Of a DNA stretch of 64,000 nucleotides, positions 8,901-16,083 are shown one piece after another. How positions within the stretch are numbered: the first letter of the stretch is position 1; every line of letters starts with the position of its first letter. Origin of the DNA: Azospirillum canadense (lineage in GTDB: Bacteria; Pseudomonadota; Alphaproteobacteria; Azospirillales; Azospirillaceae); contig NZ_JAOQNG010000005.1 of NCBI RefSeq assembly GCF_025961225.1, positions 372,001-436,000 of the forward strand, in the 5' to 3' direction. A program made the position numbers and the translations under genes. The notes beneath the pieces were generated by a model. The model made no database searches, was not told where the DNA came from, and saw only the letters and a list, made by a program, of their open reading frames with translations.

Positions 8901-11523
8901 TCGTTACCGCACCACCGGCGCCGCGTTCTATACCGACCTCTGCCGCCACCTCGGCTCCCCCGAGGCCGCCAGCACGGCCCTCCGCGCCGCCGGCATCCCC
9001 GGCATCAAGTACCTGGACGGCACCAGCCGCGCCAACGGCGAAGGCTCCTACAACTACGTCCTCTTCGACGACAGCCTCGTCACCATCACCGCCATGCAGG
9101 AAGCCCCCGCCCCCACGCCGGCCGCCCCCGCCACGGCCCGCCTGCCCCTCACCGCCCTCCAACTCCCCGCCGACCTCCCCGTGGGTCGCACCGCTGACGT
9201 CGGCACGCTGAAGTTGACACGCGTGGAGGCCTCGGTCGTCGCCGTGATCGACACCGATCCCGCCGCCGTGGCGCGCCGCGCCGCCTGGGCCGACCGCCTG
9301 AAGCCGCTCCGCGACGACCTGGCGCCCACGGCCCCCTTGCTTCTGGTCGATGGCATCCTCACCATCGACCCCACGACGCAGCGCGTGCTCAGCCTTTGGA
9401 ACGGCGCGCTGCTCACCGCCTACCAGACGGACGGCACCCCGCAGCACCCCATCCTCGTGGACGTGAACGGCCCTCATCCCTCGGCCACCCTCGCCCACGA
9501 GGCCTTCCACCACAACACCAGGACCGGACGCATCACCCATGCCGAATACACCGCTCTCACCGCCGACCCCGCCGTCGCCGCCCTCCGCGCCGGCCTCGAC
9601 AGCCACCCAACTTACGGGCGCATGTCAACTCCTGCACGGGCAGAGGAAGCTGCCGCCTGGGGCTTTGCGGGATCATCTCACGTCGCTCGACGCATCGGCG
9701 CCCTCCCCGCAGCCGCCGACGCTCGACCCGACCAGCACGCAGGCAACGCTGCTGCCGGACGCCGCCCCGACCGGCCTGGACTTCCTGTAAGCGTCCACGC
9801 CGAGGCTCCCTACACCATCGACAGCACCAGCGCCGCCTTCACCCCGGCCACGGCCACCCTCTTCCGCAAGCTCGTCTCCGGCGAGATCGGCCGCCGCCTG
9901 CCCAGCGCAGACCCAAGCTGGGAACAGGACCTCCCCGCCTTCCTGACCATGGCCCGCCCCACGCCGGCCGCCCCCCTCAGGACCACCATGACCGCCATGG
10001 CCGAAGCCCCCCTCGCCCAACCCGTTCAGCCCTCCACCCCATCCCCCTCGGCCTCCACCCGGCCACGCGCAGCGCCAGCCGCCCCCGCGGCGGCCCCGAC
10101 CCCAAGCCCGTCCCCCATTCCCGACAACACTCTCCCGTTCCCCCGCTCCGAGGCTCCCGTGTCCGACACCAACAGCAAGAAGCCCTCCACGGCAGCCCCT
10201 TCCCAGCCGTCTTTACGCGCCGTCGCACCCACCCCGACGACACCGCCCACCGTGCCGCCAACCTTGGCCGCCACCATCGAGGCCGCCGTCTCCGACCCCG
10301 ACCCGGTCCGCGCCGGCTGGTTGGCCGGTGAAGCCGCTCGCTGGGCCGCCAACCTCATGGACCGCGCCGGCGACGCCTTGCTCCAGCCGCCCCCACCGGC
10401 CCTCGACACCCTCCGCCAGGGCCTCGCCGACACACGAACCGCCTTCCACGACGCCCGAAACGCCCTCGCCGCCACGCTCGGCACGGCCTTCCTTTCTCCC
10501 GACGCCGCCGCCGCCCGCCTGCGCACCGCGCTGAGCGCGGCCGGCGGCGGCGCTCAGGGCGACATCCTCGCCCGTCTCCAGGCGGACCCCACCGAACTCG
10601 GCGTTCTGCGCGGTGGCAAACTGTTCGGCCGCGAGACCCGCGCCGCCGCGCTCGCCGCCATCGCCGCTCTGCCGGAGCGCGTCCGCGCGGCAAGCGCCAC
10701 GCGCAGCGCGGTCCGCGACGCCGAAGCCGCCGTCGAGGCGCGGGAAGCGGCGCTCGCCGACCCGACCGTCGCCGCTCGGCACGCCGCCGCCGCGACTCTC
10801 CAGGACGCCGCCCAGATCCCGGCCGCCGCCCGGCTGCCTGCGGCGCCCCCGCCGAGCATCGCCGCCCTGGGCCTGCCGCCCACCTCGGCCGCCACGAGCC
10901 AAACCGCCACCGACGCTCGCCCGTCCGACGGCCCCCGACCGGAAACCCTTTGCCATCGCCTCCTGTGGCTGGCCGCGGAGCGTTTCGACCGCGTGGCGGC
11001 GTTGGACTGGAAGCGGCACCTCGCCGCCATCACGCACCCGACCCCGGGCAACCCGCCGAGCGTCCCGCGCGACGCCGTGGACGCCGCCCGCGCCTGGCAG
11101 GGGCGTAACGAGCGCCGCGCCGCCCTCGACGCCGCCGTGTCCGCCGCCGTGTCGGCCGCCCGCCCCGGCCCGGCTTGGCTCTTCACGTATCACCGCGCGA
11201 CCCACCTCGCGACCACCCTGTTCGCCGTGGCTCAGACGGCGGATGCCGCCAGCGACCCCCTCACGACGACGCACGCCCATCAGATCGCCACCGCCGCCGA
11301 CGCCGTACGCCCCCTCTGCGCCGCCCAGACGCTGCTCGCCGTCCGCAACGACCCCGAACTCCACCGTGGCCTGCTCGCCACCAACCAGTACCCCACCCTG
11401 CACACCGTCGCCCAGAACGCCCAACCCGCCGCTCTGGAGCAGCTCGGCACGAGACCGCCCCAGTCCGACGCCGCCGACGCCACGAACGATCACGACCTCG
11501 ACATGGGGCACGGTATGGGGTGA
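2989..11523 (+). CDS. Giant polyvalent protein 1: metallopeptidase-like and duplicated ART-HExxH modules
   Basis: This 2,844-residue frame is numbered from ATG 2989. Residues 140-215 and 330-500 are compact domains of unknown role. Residues 580-690 hold an LPD1-like region with a zincin motif HEWAH (663-667) followed by ALDHHF. Residues 924-1283 are an ADP-ribosyltransferase-like domain (HGSPHDFD, FGHGLYFA, GIKYLDGTSR) followed by a HEQYH domain (1434-1438). Residues 1706-2038 and HEAFH 2170-2174 repeat the same pair of domains. Residues 2467-2600 resemble a BID-type secretion domain (DPTELGVLRGGKLFGRE). Domains are joined by Pro/Ala/Thr-rich linkers. The architecture matches polyvalent proteins of phages and conjugative elements, thought to enter the recipient and protect incoming DNA; that role is inferred. 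Its real start is probably upstream, across a frameshift near 2880. Confidence 0.75.
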   Translation: MLAATAPDQSDPVAVAARPLLRRLNRDPSHLLDLLSPPPPEVTALAATVLPGIDPDAALLYTAIAQAYAAGRPSVPFPDLAATVTASLATHDPDWAATHFIAATAAAEQQTRADAHPSASIAAPAGLGNAEPPTPPASPLRFTVIETKHPIRRMDLWVVQPTVRVDSTLFAAMMDNAKSHRGWYSSDKGKGAVPGFQFRSAAAAQAFIATFGHPPASSLKLDPPRRAMRSDSPATEPPASRPPTATLAIPSGAESTADRAAVPSSAPRAEEGHATAQAAAPEQPAPLTPPATRPEPTHPSSPSPSSPMLLDAGTKIGGARKDLWAQRGGLTLSDLDGMTAAEESKFVTKEQVWPRPDYGALIAAGEDPIVVRLKKTLYDGLATKPRHDTPDGRRDYLRMIAAVRAAVDGARSTGDLQGVRTRVQSAVGFNANASIIGRAAPSAAQAEARRVYFSALKSSDKPLFITATEIRKAQQDVASGWPAPEPWQRLFDVHTDHRGGLFVTNKGQRAIVADDFADREAAIAWCTAHAETLAANTAARTDANPTPTTPHRPHLDGILRTGPDRRQGRDITSEDFRTEFGFRGVEFGNWVASDERQKAVNHAFDALHDLADILNVSPKALSLGGSLAVAFGARGNGAFAAHYEPSRRVVNLTKIRGAGALAHEWAHALDHHFGELDNDAANTGASVYVSSRTNDTAYGKATTRIDRTTGKPAVTPWRPNLRPEVAAAWATVLNSLFTRPQTLDEAIARREESIAAMEARVAKYRADIAKVEASAALRVNNATFLRSAKDYIQAAESRELPDLRASLDRLRSGADTTPNRPVATDYATEAGKLSGKSGDYWTRPTEMLARALESYVFDRIQARGDSSPYLVQGVESDRFASPAYKGNPYPTGPERTAINAALDTLFATMRERTNDQGLPTLYDVAYHGSPHDFDRFSLDHLGTGEGVQAFGHGLYFASSQTVAEWYRDRLAGTSWRVGNRVASIGDLPKVVEEELGPEAAAVADHVQYLLTSGYGVDDVLRNAAHRQDGDAIRLVATTIERLGEVDQGKVLVFPGGRMRHTLTTDESLGAAKAGTDIAFHMRTLGVGIDDARHIALEELRQANIHRASYRTRQEDRLARALDGDDEDALFRARMDLHNSEWLDREYMAAEAILASDDTILIDNTQRRGRLYQVDLSPAEDEYLVWDKSLSEQSETVKAALAACPEWTAVPPEWTRDSDPGSILYLRLALHLGGGTVQDHAAASKALHAAGIPGIKYLDGTSRSQGDGSHNYVIFDATLVTITAKHDAIATVTPAPLTPSASSAALPPTPAAPPSAPIPRDLAALDLSSLPTGRQLRIGTLRIARLADDVVAVSDTAPAALERRQDWMAYLQPLSDAITPTAPIGLHDALYIVDPTTSRLTAGLNGALYPAPTTEEGFAIAISLSANHPVPTLLHEQYHYLSATNRLTPEEAHAITSDPAVEPVLRHIDATFPTLPGPTRAEELAAWTFAGSAAVASAVSAHARTTPLAGQRPARPADGPPDPLRPGTDRPNRDDVARAQAPYRISTARLGLSLSTESVFESIVAGAIGRRPAAHRPPPTHRRHLWDGQPIDDTSVAAIEQDVLDRFGRPGFAALSLVLDTDLATARLSLQSSTSPDPRATAALDHLAHHLTTPSASLPRTSREASSPWEDSPPMPTAPSRSATERRAAPRAAGALVDPMPDTLPETAFHGSPHTFDKFSLSAIGSGEGGQLFGHGLYFAGNEAVARHYRQALSGQMMLDGEPLTALASVDDMAAFAILQRVQRGQGFDDAKRNAAAEVRQIVADAIASLATMRDLLGVRQEGWGDLVVTDEELSARERQFAATKADLDARLAAIEAMTADRVSLNAGRLYTVDLTPPEDAYLLHDQPLHAQSRHVRDALIAANLMAAPPELRVVERQRGRGTMTWTDFTPAWVDPATDRVESFYSGFEDRADAEARIDELRAHHPDLRDWSRYRTTGAAFYTDLCRHLGSPEAASTALRAAGIPGIKYLDGTSRANGEGSYNYVLFDDSLVTITAMQEAPAPTPAAPATARLPLTALQLPADLPVGRTADVGTLKLTRVEASVVAVIDTDPAAVARRAAWADRLKPLRDDLAPTAPLLLVDGILTIDPTTQRVLSLWNGALLTAYQTDGTPQHPILVDVNGPHPSATLAHEAFHHNTRTGRITHAEYTALTADPAVAALRAGLDSHPTYGRMSTPARAEEAAAWGFAGSSHVARRIGALPAAADARPDQHAGNAAAGRRPDRPGLPVSVHAEAPYTIDSTSAAFTPATATLFRKLVSGEIGRRLPSADPSWEQDLPAFLTMARPTPAAPLRTTMTAMAEAPLAQPVQPSTPSPSASTRPRAAPAAPAAAPTPSPSPIPDNTLPFPRSEAPVSDTNSKKPSTAAPSQPSLRAVAPTPTTPPTVPPTLAATIEAAVSDPDPVRAGWLAGEAARWAANLMDRAGDALLQPPPPALDTLRQGLADTRTAFHDARNALAATLGTAFLSPDAAAARLRTALSAAGGGAQGDILARLQADPTELGVLRGGKLFGRETRAAALAAIAALPERVRAASATRSAVRDAEAAVEAREAALADPTVAARHAAAATLQDAAQIPAAARLPAAPPPSIAALGLPPTSAATSQTATDARPSDGPRPETLCHRLLWLAAERFDRVAALDWKRHLAAITHPTPGNPPSVPRDAVDAARAWQGRNERRAALDAAVSAAVSAARPGPAWLFTYHRATHLATTLFAVAQTADAASDPLTTTHAHQIATAADAVRPLCAAQTLLAVRNDPELHRGLLATNQYPTLHTVAQNAQPAALEQLGTRPPQSDAADATNDHDLDMGHGMG
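3775..3803. repeat. Perfect palindrome inside a linker of giant protein 1
   Basis: Two 13-base arms (3775-3787 and 3791-3803) are exact reverse complements around the 3-base loop CAC. The element lies in a disordered linker that reads AVPSSAPRAEEG. A degenerate relative occurs in the linker at about 25410-25470 of the second giant gene (TADRVAVPSATHSAEE). It resembles palindromic elements inserted in frame into coding DNA. Confidence 0.6.
7988..8010. repeat. Perfect palindrome between duplicated modules of giant protein 1
   Basis: CATGGGAGG (7988-7996) is followed by a 5-base loop and its exact reverse complement (8002-8010). It sits in the Ser/Pro-rich linker just before the second ADP-ribosyltransferase-like domain, next to further G/C inverted repeats and an SATERRAAPRAAGA linker motif. 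Confidence 0.55.
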
Positions 11524-12186
11524 CCGCGTGGGCGCCCGCGTCCGCACCGCGTGTCCGCCACCGGGGCTGCGGAGCACGGCCTTAGGGCCGCGCGTCCGTC
11601 ATCAGGACGGCGCGCGCTGTCGAGGGCCGTTGCGCAGGGCCACCCAGGTTCCCTGCGCGAGGCGCTTTGGCCGATCCCGACCTCGGCTTTTCGGCCGCAT
11701 CCGGGTTGGCCGCGCCGACCCCGCGCCCCGAGCGGGCCACCGGCGCCGGCGAACCGGTCGATCCCACCGTCGGCCTCCACCCTTTGAGACGGCGGGCCAT
11801 CGCGGCGAACCGGGCCCCGTGGTCTGAAGGCACGGCACACATCGCTCCAGCCCCGCTTCGCCAAGGACGCCACGGCCGGGCGATGCCAGCGAAGGCGATC
11901 CCCACGTCTTCCGTTCCCGTCTGACGCCGTCCGATCGGAGCGTCGCGACGGTCGCGCGGCCGGCGCCCGGCTCGCCGAGGCAGCGGGCCACACGGCAAGC
12001 GCCGGCGCTTTCGCCGTGATCCGCCCCAGCTCGGTCCGAAAGCCCCGGCGCTTTGCGGGCCTCCCAACCACCGCGCAACACGGCGCTATACCGCCGGTGC
12101 ATGATGACCCATTCCAGGCGCCATAGACCCGCCAACCGCAAATCAATACCGTTTGGCGATCGTCGCCACCCAAAGGGTCCCCCGTC
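11524..12186. other. 663-base gap without a convincing gene
   Basis: Several frames stay open here because the DNA is GC-rich, but none shows a coherent protein or a good start with a ribosome-binding sequence. A small inverted repeat (CGTCC ... GGACG) lies near 11600, without a T run. A TATACC box at 12087-12092 might be part of a promoter for the secreted-protein gene, but no good -35 is spaced from it. Confidence 0.4.
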
Positions 12187-13005
12187 ATGCTTCGTCACGG
12201 ACACCTTGCCGTCCTCCACGCCGCCTTGGTCCTGAGCGCCGGTCTCGTCGCCACGCTTGCCACGTCGGCCCACGCCACCGAGACCGCTGCGGCCGCGACG
12301 GAGATCGCAAGCCACCCGCCGCGAAGCGCGGGCCGCTTGGCCGGCGCCTGGGACCACCTCGCCCGGCACCGGGCCGCCGGCGACCACGACCGCGCCGCTG
12401 CCAACGTGTGGCTCGAGGCGCAGCCGATCGCCCGCATCACCCCCCTTGAGCCAGCGCCGTGCGGTTCTACGGCCACCGTCGCCGCCGCGGGGGTGGCGGA
12501 TGGCGCCGCCCGCCACGCCCGCGACGCGCGCCCGCACCCCATCACCACGACCATCCACGTCATCACGGTCCAGGCCGCGGACGTCGCGGCGGTCTTCACG
12601 GCTCTCAACAACGGCCAGACCGCCACGCCGGAAACCACCCTGGGCGCGCTGAGGACGGTTGCGCCGGCGGGCATCGTGACGCGCCTGGACCCGTTCGGGT
12701 CCACGCTCGTCCAGACCACCGCCACCCTCACCGGCACGTCGGGCGAGACGGCCAGCGGAGACGATCAGGCGCCGGGGCATGACCTCCTCGCCACCGGTAC
12801 CCCAGCCCTGACCAACGATGGGCGCCTCGGCGTCGCCGACGACGTCCGGTTCACCACCGACGACACCGACGCCGCACGGGACCGGACCGGCCGCGCCATC
12901 ACCCGCTACGCCACCAGCCTCTCCGTCGCCCCCAACGACACGGTCGTCGCCCTCGCCTTCAACACGGGCCCCGCGACCATCCTCCTCCTGCCGCCGACCT
13001 TGTGA
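12187..13005 (+). CDS. Secreted protein of unknown function
   Basis: This 272-residue protein starts with a classical signal peptide: a short basic start, a hydrophobic stretch to about residue 26 and a likely cleavage after Ala-His-Ala. The rest is Ala/Thr-rich and soluble. It contains a central stretch ITTTIHVITVQAADVAAVF and a beta-rich segment (about residues 155-185, LDPFGSTLVQTTATLTG) reminiscent of repeated beta modules in secretins, but I see no real secretin gate. An AAAGGG sequence lies about 10 bases before ATG 12187. It stands alone between the first giant gene and a regulator, so context does not fix its job. Export is well supported; function is unknown. Confidence 0.65.
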   Translation: MLRHGHLAVLHAALVLSAGLVATLATSAHATETAAAATEIASHPPRSAGRLAGAWDHLARHRAAGDHDRAAANVWLEAQPIARITPLEPAPCGSTATVAAAGVADGAARHARDARPHPITTTIHVITVQAADVAAVFTALNNGQTATPETTLGALRTVAPAGIVTRLDPFGSTLVQTTATLTGTSGETASGDDQAPGHDLLATGTPALTNDGRLGVADDVRFTTDDTDAARDRTGRAITRYATSLSVAPNDTVVALAFNTGPATILLLPPTL

Positions 13006-13193
13006 TCCGCCCCCCCGCCCTGCCGACGGTGGACGGCGCCAGCCACGCCTTCCGCACCCCATCCCCACGCCGTTGCCGGATCCGCATTTGAATAAAATAC
13101 TAGCTTTTAACGATGCCCGATGGGCGCGACGTCTGGAAGAACTCGTTGTGCTTTGCCGGGCCGGCCTCGCCTGGACTGCAACAATTACAAATG

Positions 13194-13222
13194 GCCATAC
13201 ACCTGTATGGCGTTGCTATACT
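13194..13222 (+). promoter_or_regulatory. Inverted-repeat operator overlapping a promoter for the PAS/LuxR gene
   Basis: GCCATAC-ACCT-GTATGGC (13194-13211) is a perfect 7-base inverted repeat. It is followed 5 bases later by a TATACT -10 box (13217-13222). The repeat covers the place of the -35 element, as expected for a regulated promoter. The 331-base gap around it (13006-13336) is distinctly less GC-rich than the genes, and I see no convincing gene in it. A regulator with a LuxR-type HTH is encoded just downstream, so self-regulation is possible; that is inference. Confidence 0.45.
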
Positions 13223-13336
13223 TGCCAAGAGCCACGTTTGCGCTTCCGTTTCTAGTCCATTTGATGTAGGTATCGCTTCGAATTCCGATGGAACCTCGTT
13301 TGTGATTTGCGCCCAGGGAGTAATGCTTTGTTAACC

Positions 13337-14341
13337 ATGCCCGCCATTGTCCCTGCCGCGATGCGCGATCTGGTCCATCTGTCGAACGCGTTCCACGGGG
13401 ATCTCGTCATTTCCGGGCCGGACGACGTGGTCGCCTACGCCGCCCCGCTGGTCCCGCACGGGTCCGCGTTCTGCGCCTTCCTGGGCGCAATGACCTACTC
13501 TGATCTTTACTGGGGAGCCATCGCGCATGGCCTGCTGCGGTCGACCGACCTGCGCGTGGCGCCGGACGATTGGTTCCAGCTGGCGCTTGGCGTCCGTCGC
13601 ACCGTTGACGTCCTCGATGTTCAGACGCCGTCCCGGACGACGCGGATCCTGTGTCAGCGCCGGCGGCTTCCCAATGGCTGGACGGTCCACCTGCGCCTCG
13701 CCCTCGACGCCGTTCGCGCGGCCGGGGCTGCGCCACTGTCCGTGTTCGATGCGATTGACCGGTCGCGCGAAACCGCCCGCCTTGCGGCGGCGCTGAACCA
13801 CCTGCCGGTCGGCGTGCTGTTCACCGACCGGCGCGGCCGTGTGCGCTGGATGAACGACACGGCCTCCACCTTGCTCGCGGACGGCACCAGCGTCAGCGCG
13901 CCGGCGCAGCGTCTGCAGTTTGCCGACCGGGCGGTGGGGACCACGTTCTTCGCCGCCGTTGACGGCGTTCTGTCCGGCGGCGCCCCCGCCTATGTCGCGG
14001 TGCCGCACCGTGATCAGCACCGCCTCCTGTCCGTGACCGCCGCGCCGTATCCCGGCGAAGCGATGGTCCTCTTCGCGCCGGACGATCCCACCGACGCTCA
14101 GCTCGATGAGGCGCTCGCGGCCCTCGGCCTGACGCGCACGGAGCGCCGGATCGCCGCGTCGGTGGGACGCGGCGAGACCCCGAAGTCGATCAGCGCCACC
14201 ACGGGACAGGCCGTCAACACGATCCGCTGCCACCTCGCCAACACGTACCGCAAGCTCGGCTTGAACATGGGCGTGACCAGCCAGCGTGACCTCGCGCGTC
14301 TTGTCGGACAGGTGACATCGATCGCCGGGATTTGCCGGTAA
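13337..14341 (+). CDS. PAS-domain transcriptional regulator with LuxR-type HTH
   Basis: This 334-residue protein has a C-terminal LuxR/FixJ-type helix-turn-helix at about residues 262-325 (LTRTERRIAASVGRGETPKSI, then NTIRCHLANTYRKLGL). In the middle, about residues 145-240, lies a PAS-like sensor segment (LNHLPVGVLFTDRRGRVRWMND). The N-terminal 130 residues (LVISGPDDVVAYAAP, YWGAIAHGLL) form another possible sensory domain. It is therefore a one-component regulator; the ligand is unknown. ATG 13337 has no close Shine-Dalgarno sequence. A TTG at 13328, 8 bases after GGGAGT, is an alternative start. A promoter with a palindromic operator lies about 110 bases upstream. Confidence 0.8.
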   Translation: MPAIVPAAMRDLVHLSNAFHGDLVISGPDDVVAYAAPLVPHGSAFCAFLGAMTYSDLYWGAIAHGLLRSTDLRVAPDDWFQLALGVRRTVDVLDVQTPSRTTRILCQRRRLPNGWTVHLRLALDAVRAAGAAPLSVFDAIDRSRETARLAAALNHLPVGVLFTDRRGRVRWMNDTASTLLADGTSVSAPAQRLQFADRAVGTTFFAAVDGVLSGGAPAYVAVPHRDQHRLLSVTAAPYPGEAMVLFAPDDPTDAQLDEALAALGLTRTERRIAASVGRGETPKSISATTGQAVNTIRCHLANTYRKLGLNMGVTSQRDLARLVGQVTSIAGICR

Positions 14342-14442
14342 CGGCCCAACTGAAGCGGGACCCCCTCATGCACATACGCCGCGTGCCCCGGTCGGCCGGG
14401 CCTCTCGCCTCCGTGAACGCGCTCGCTCCAGAGGTGCGGACC

Positions 14443-14802
14443 ATGACCAACTCCTTCGACGACGACGACGCCCTCCTCATGAGCACCCCCCCTGACCGCT
14501 CGGCCAAGGCTGGCCGCCCGCCGATTCCGCAAGGCACCGCGATGTTCGACCTGTCCCACGCGATTCCGGTTGACCCGGAGGAAACGTACCAGGAAGGCGA
14601 CATCTTCGTGTATCCGGATGGCGTCCGCTTCTGGCGGATTGAAGAGGTTTATGACGACGGGGCCTGCAGCGGCCCGATGGTCGCCGCCGACTTCCCGTTC
14701 GTCGGGGAGGGCTGGCAGGTCCTCATGCCCGAGGACATGTGGGCCGAGCAACTCCGTCTCGTCGCCGGACCCTCCCTTCCACCGACCGGACCGGCCAATT
14801 GA
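14443..14802 (+). CDS. Small acidic protein of unknown function
   Basis: This 119-residue protein opens with an Asp-rich stretch (MTNSFDDDDALL). It then carries a compact C-terminal part (EGDIFVYPDGVRFWRIEEVY) that looks like a folded beta-rich domain. I chose ATG 14443 because GAGGTG lies exactly 6 bases before it; the frame is open further up to 14332 without a good start. It follows the PAS/LuxR regulator by about 100 bases on the same strand. No family recognised. Confidence 0.6.
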   Translation: MTNSFDDDDALLMSTPPDRSAKAGRPPIPQGTAMFDLSHAIPVDPEETYQEGDIFVYPDGVRFWRIEEVYDDGACSGPMVAADFPFVGEGWQVLMPEDMWAEQLRLVAGPSLPPTGPAN

Positions 14803-15037
14803 GGCGTCCGCGCGACCTCCACCGCGCCACCGCATCGCCCCACAGGAGCTCCGGGACCGTCGTACCGCCGACCAGGCCTTGCCGTGTCGGCGCCGCCGAC
14901 GGCAGCCGTGGCGTCCGTGGGGTACGCGCACCGTGCGTGCTTTGCCACTCATCCGGGAGCACCGTCCAGGCCGCCCTTGGTGCGCCCGATGGCCGGACGT
15001 CCTGCGTGTTCGGAGAAACGTCCGCCATGGTGACGCT

Positions 15038-15460
15038 CTATTGGCGGCGCGACAGCATCCGCTCCATCACGGCGTTGACCAACTCGTCGACTTTGGCCAG
15101 CCGGCACCCGTAAAGCTGACAGCTTCGCAGCGACCGGCACGCGTCCGGACAGATCGCCGCCACCGCACCTCTGGGCACGTACGGCTTGCCGTACACCTCA
15201 GCCAGCAGCGAATCGACGCGCGCCGGGTCATACCCCCACTCCACGAGGATCACGCGAGCCGCAGCGATCACAGGCAACGGCAGCGTCAGCGGCAACCCCG
15301 GGCGGTTGAAGCGCCGCAACACCCCAAGCATCGCGTCACCCCCCGCGCTCCCCACCACACGGCCATCCCCAGCCGCCCCGTCCTCCTTTGCTCGGAGGTA
15401 TGCGTCGACCAGCTGCCATGCCGTCGCCGCCATTCTGGACACATTGTCCGTGCCACCCAT
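15038..15460 (-). CDS. Hypothetical helical protein
   Basis: This 140-residue protein looks mainly helical (MAATAWQLVDAYLRAKEDG; LEVY-type helices). Near the C-terminus it has three cysteines (ICPDACRSLRSCQ, then LYGC) that could bind metal or form disulfides. ATG 15460 is preceded by GGGAG at good spacing; a GTG at 15472 is possible. It points away from the giant gene at 16084, leaving about 620 bases between their starts. No family recognised. Confidence 0.55.
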   Translation of the reverse strand: MGGTDNVSRMAATAWQLVDAYLRAKEDGAAGDGRVVGSAGGDAMLGVLRRFNRPGLPLTLPLPVIAAARVILVEWGYDPARVDSLLAEVYGKPYVPRGAVAAICPDACRSLRSCQLYGCRLAKVDELVNAVMERMLSRRQ

Positions 15461-15916
15461 GCTCGCTCCCACCAGACGCCGACCCCAGACCGCTCTTCTT
15501 CTGCCTTAACCGTCGGTTCGCCCTCTTGGCCACCGCTTGCCGGAGCAAGCACGCCGCATCACCGACACCACCATCCCAACCAGTCACTCCTCTGCATCCA
15601 TTTCCGGACCCTGTCCAGCGCCATCGTCGCCGGCCCTGACCGCCGCCGGCCCCCGGCCCTGACCGGCGGCTTCGTCTCGGGCCGTGTCTTGATCACCGCC
15701 CCCTCGACGTCGTCCGGCCTTATCCTTCGGCGACCGGGAAGCGCCGGGGACTCCGCGTCGGGCATTTTGCCAAGGATAAGAAGAGCGCCGCAATCGTGAT
15801 GGTCGCGACACGCATTCCCAGGCCCCGATCTTATGCATGCTCCCGTCCGCCACGCGTCGCGTTCTGAGTCGACCGGCGCCTCGGCGCCGACACGACGCCG
15901 TTTTCGTTTGCGGTCT

Positions 15917-15953
15917 CTTTAAGAGCGCTGTCTCCCGCTTTAAGAGCGCTGTC
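15917..15953. repeat. Two direct repeats 21 bases apart upstream of giant gene 2
   Basis: CTTTAAGAGCGCTGTC occurs at 15917-15932 and again, identical, at 15938-15953. The start-to-start distance is 21 bases, two turns of the helix, and each copy contains the palindrome AGCGCT. Two copies on one face of the helix just upstream of a promoter is the layout of a regulator-binding site. The rest of the gap 15461-16083 shows no gene. Confidence 0.55.
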
Positions 15954-16009
15954 GTCCGATCAACGGCCCGTGACGTTCCGCCACACCGTCGCCCACGCCA
16001 ACCCTCCGC

Positions 16010-16038
16010 TTGCTCGTCCCCGCCACTCATTTTATACT
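16010..16038 (+). promoter_or_regulatory. Promoter for giant gene 2
   Basis: TTGCTC (16010-16015) and TATACT (16033-16038) are separated by 17 bases, a good sigma-70-type arrangement. The expected transcription start is near 16045, about 40 bases before ATG 16084, which has AAGGA at 16071-16075. Confidence 0.6.
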
Positions 16039-16083
16039 GAAGGCTCCGGTGCCCTCTGCGGCGCCCCAGCAAGGATTCGCCGC

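Noticed and set aside
13113..13334. 73-codon ORF in the leader of the PAS/LuxR gene
   Set aside because: No ribosome-binding sequence, no family, and it lies over the palindrome and promoter.
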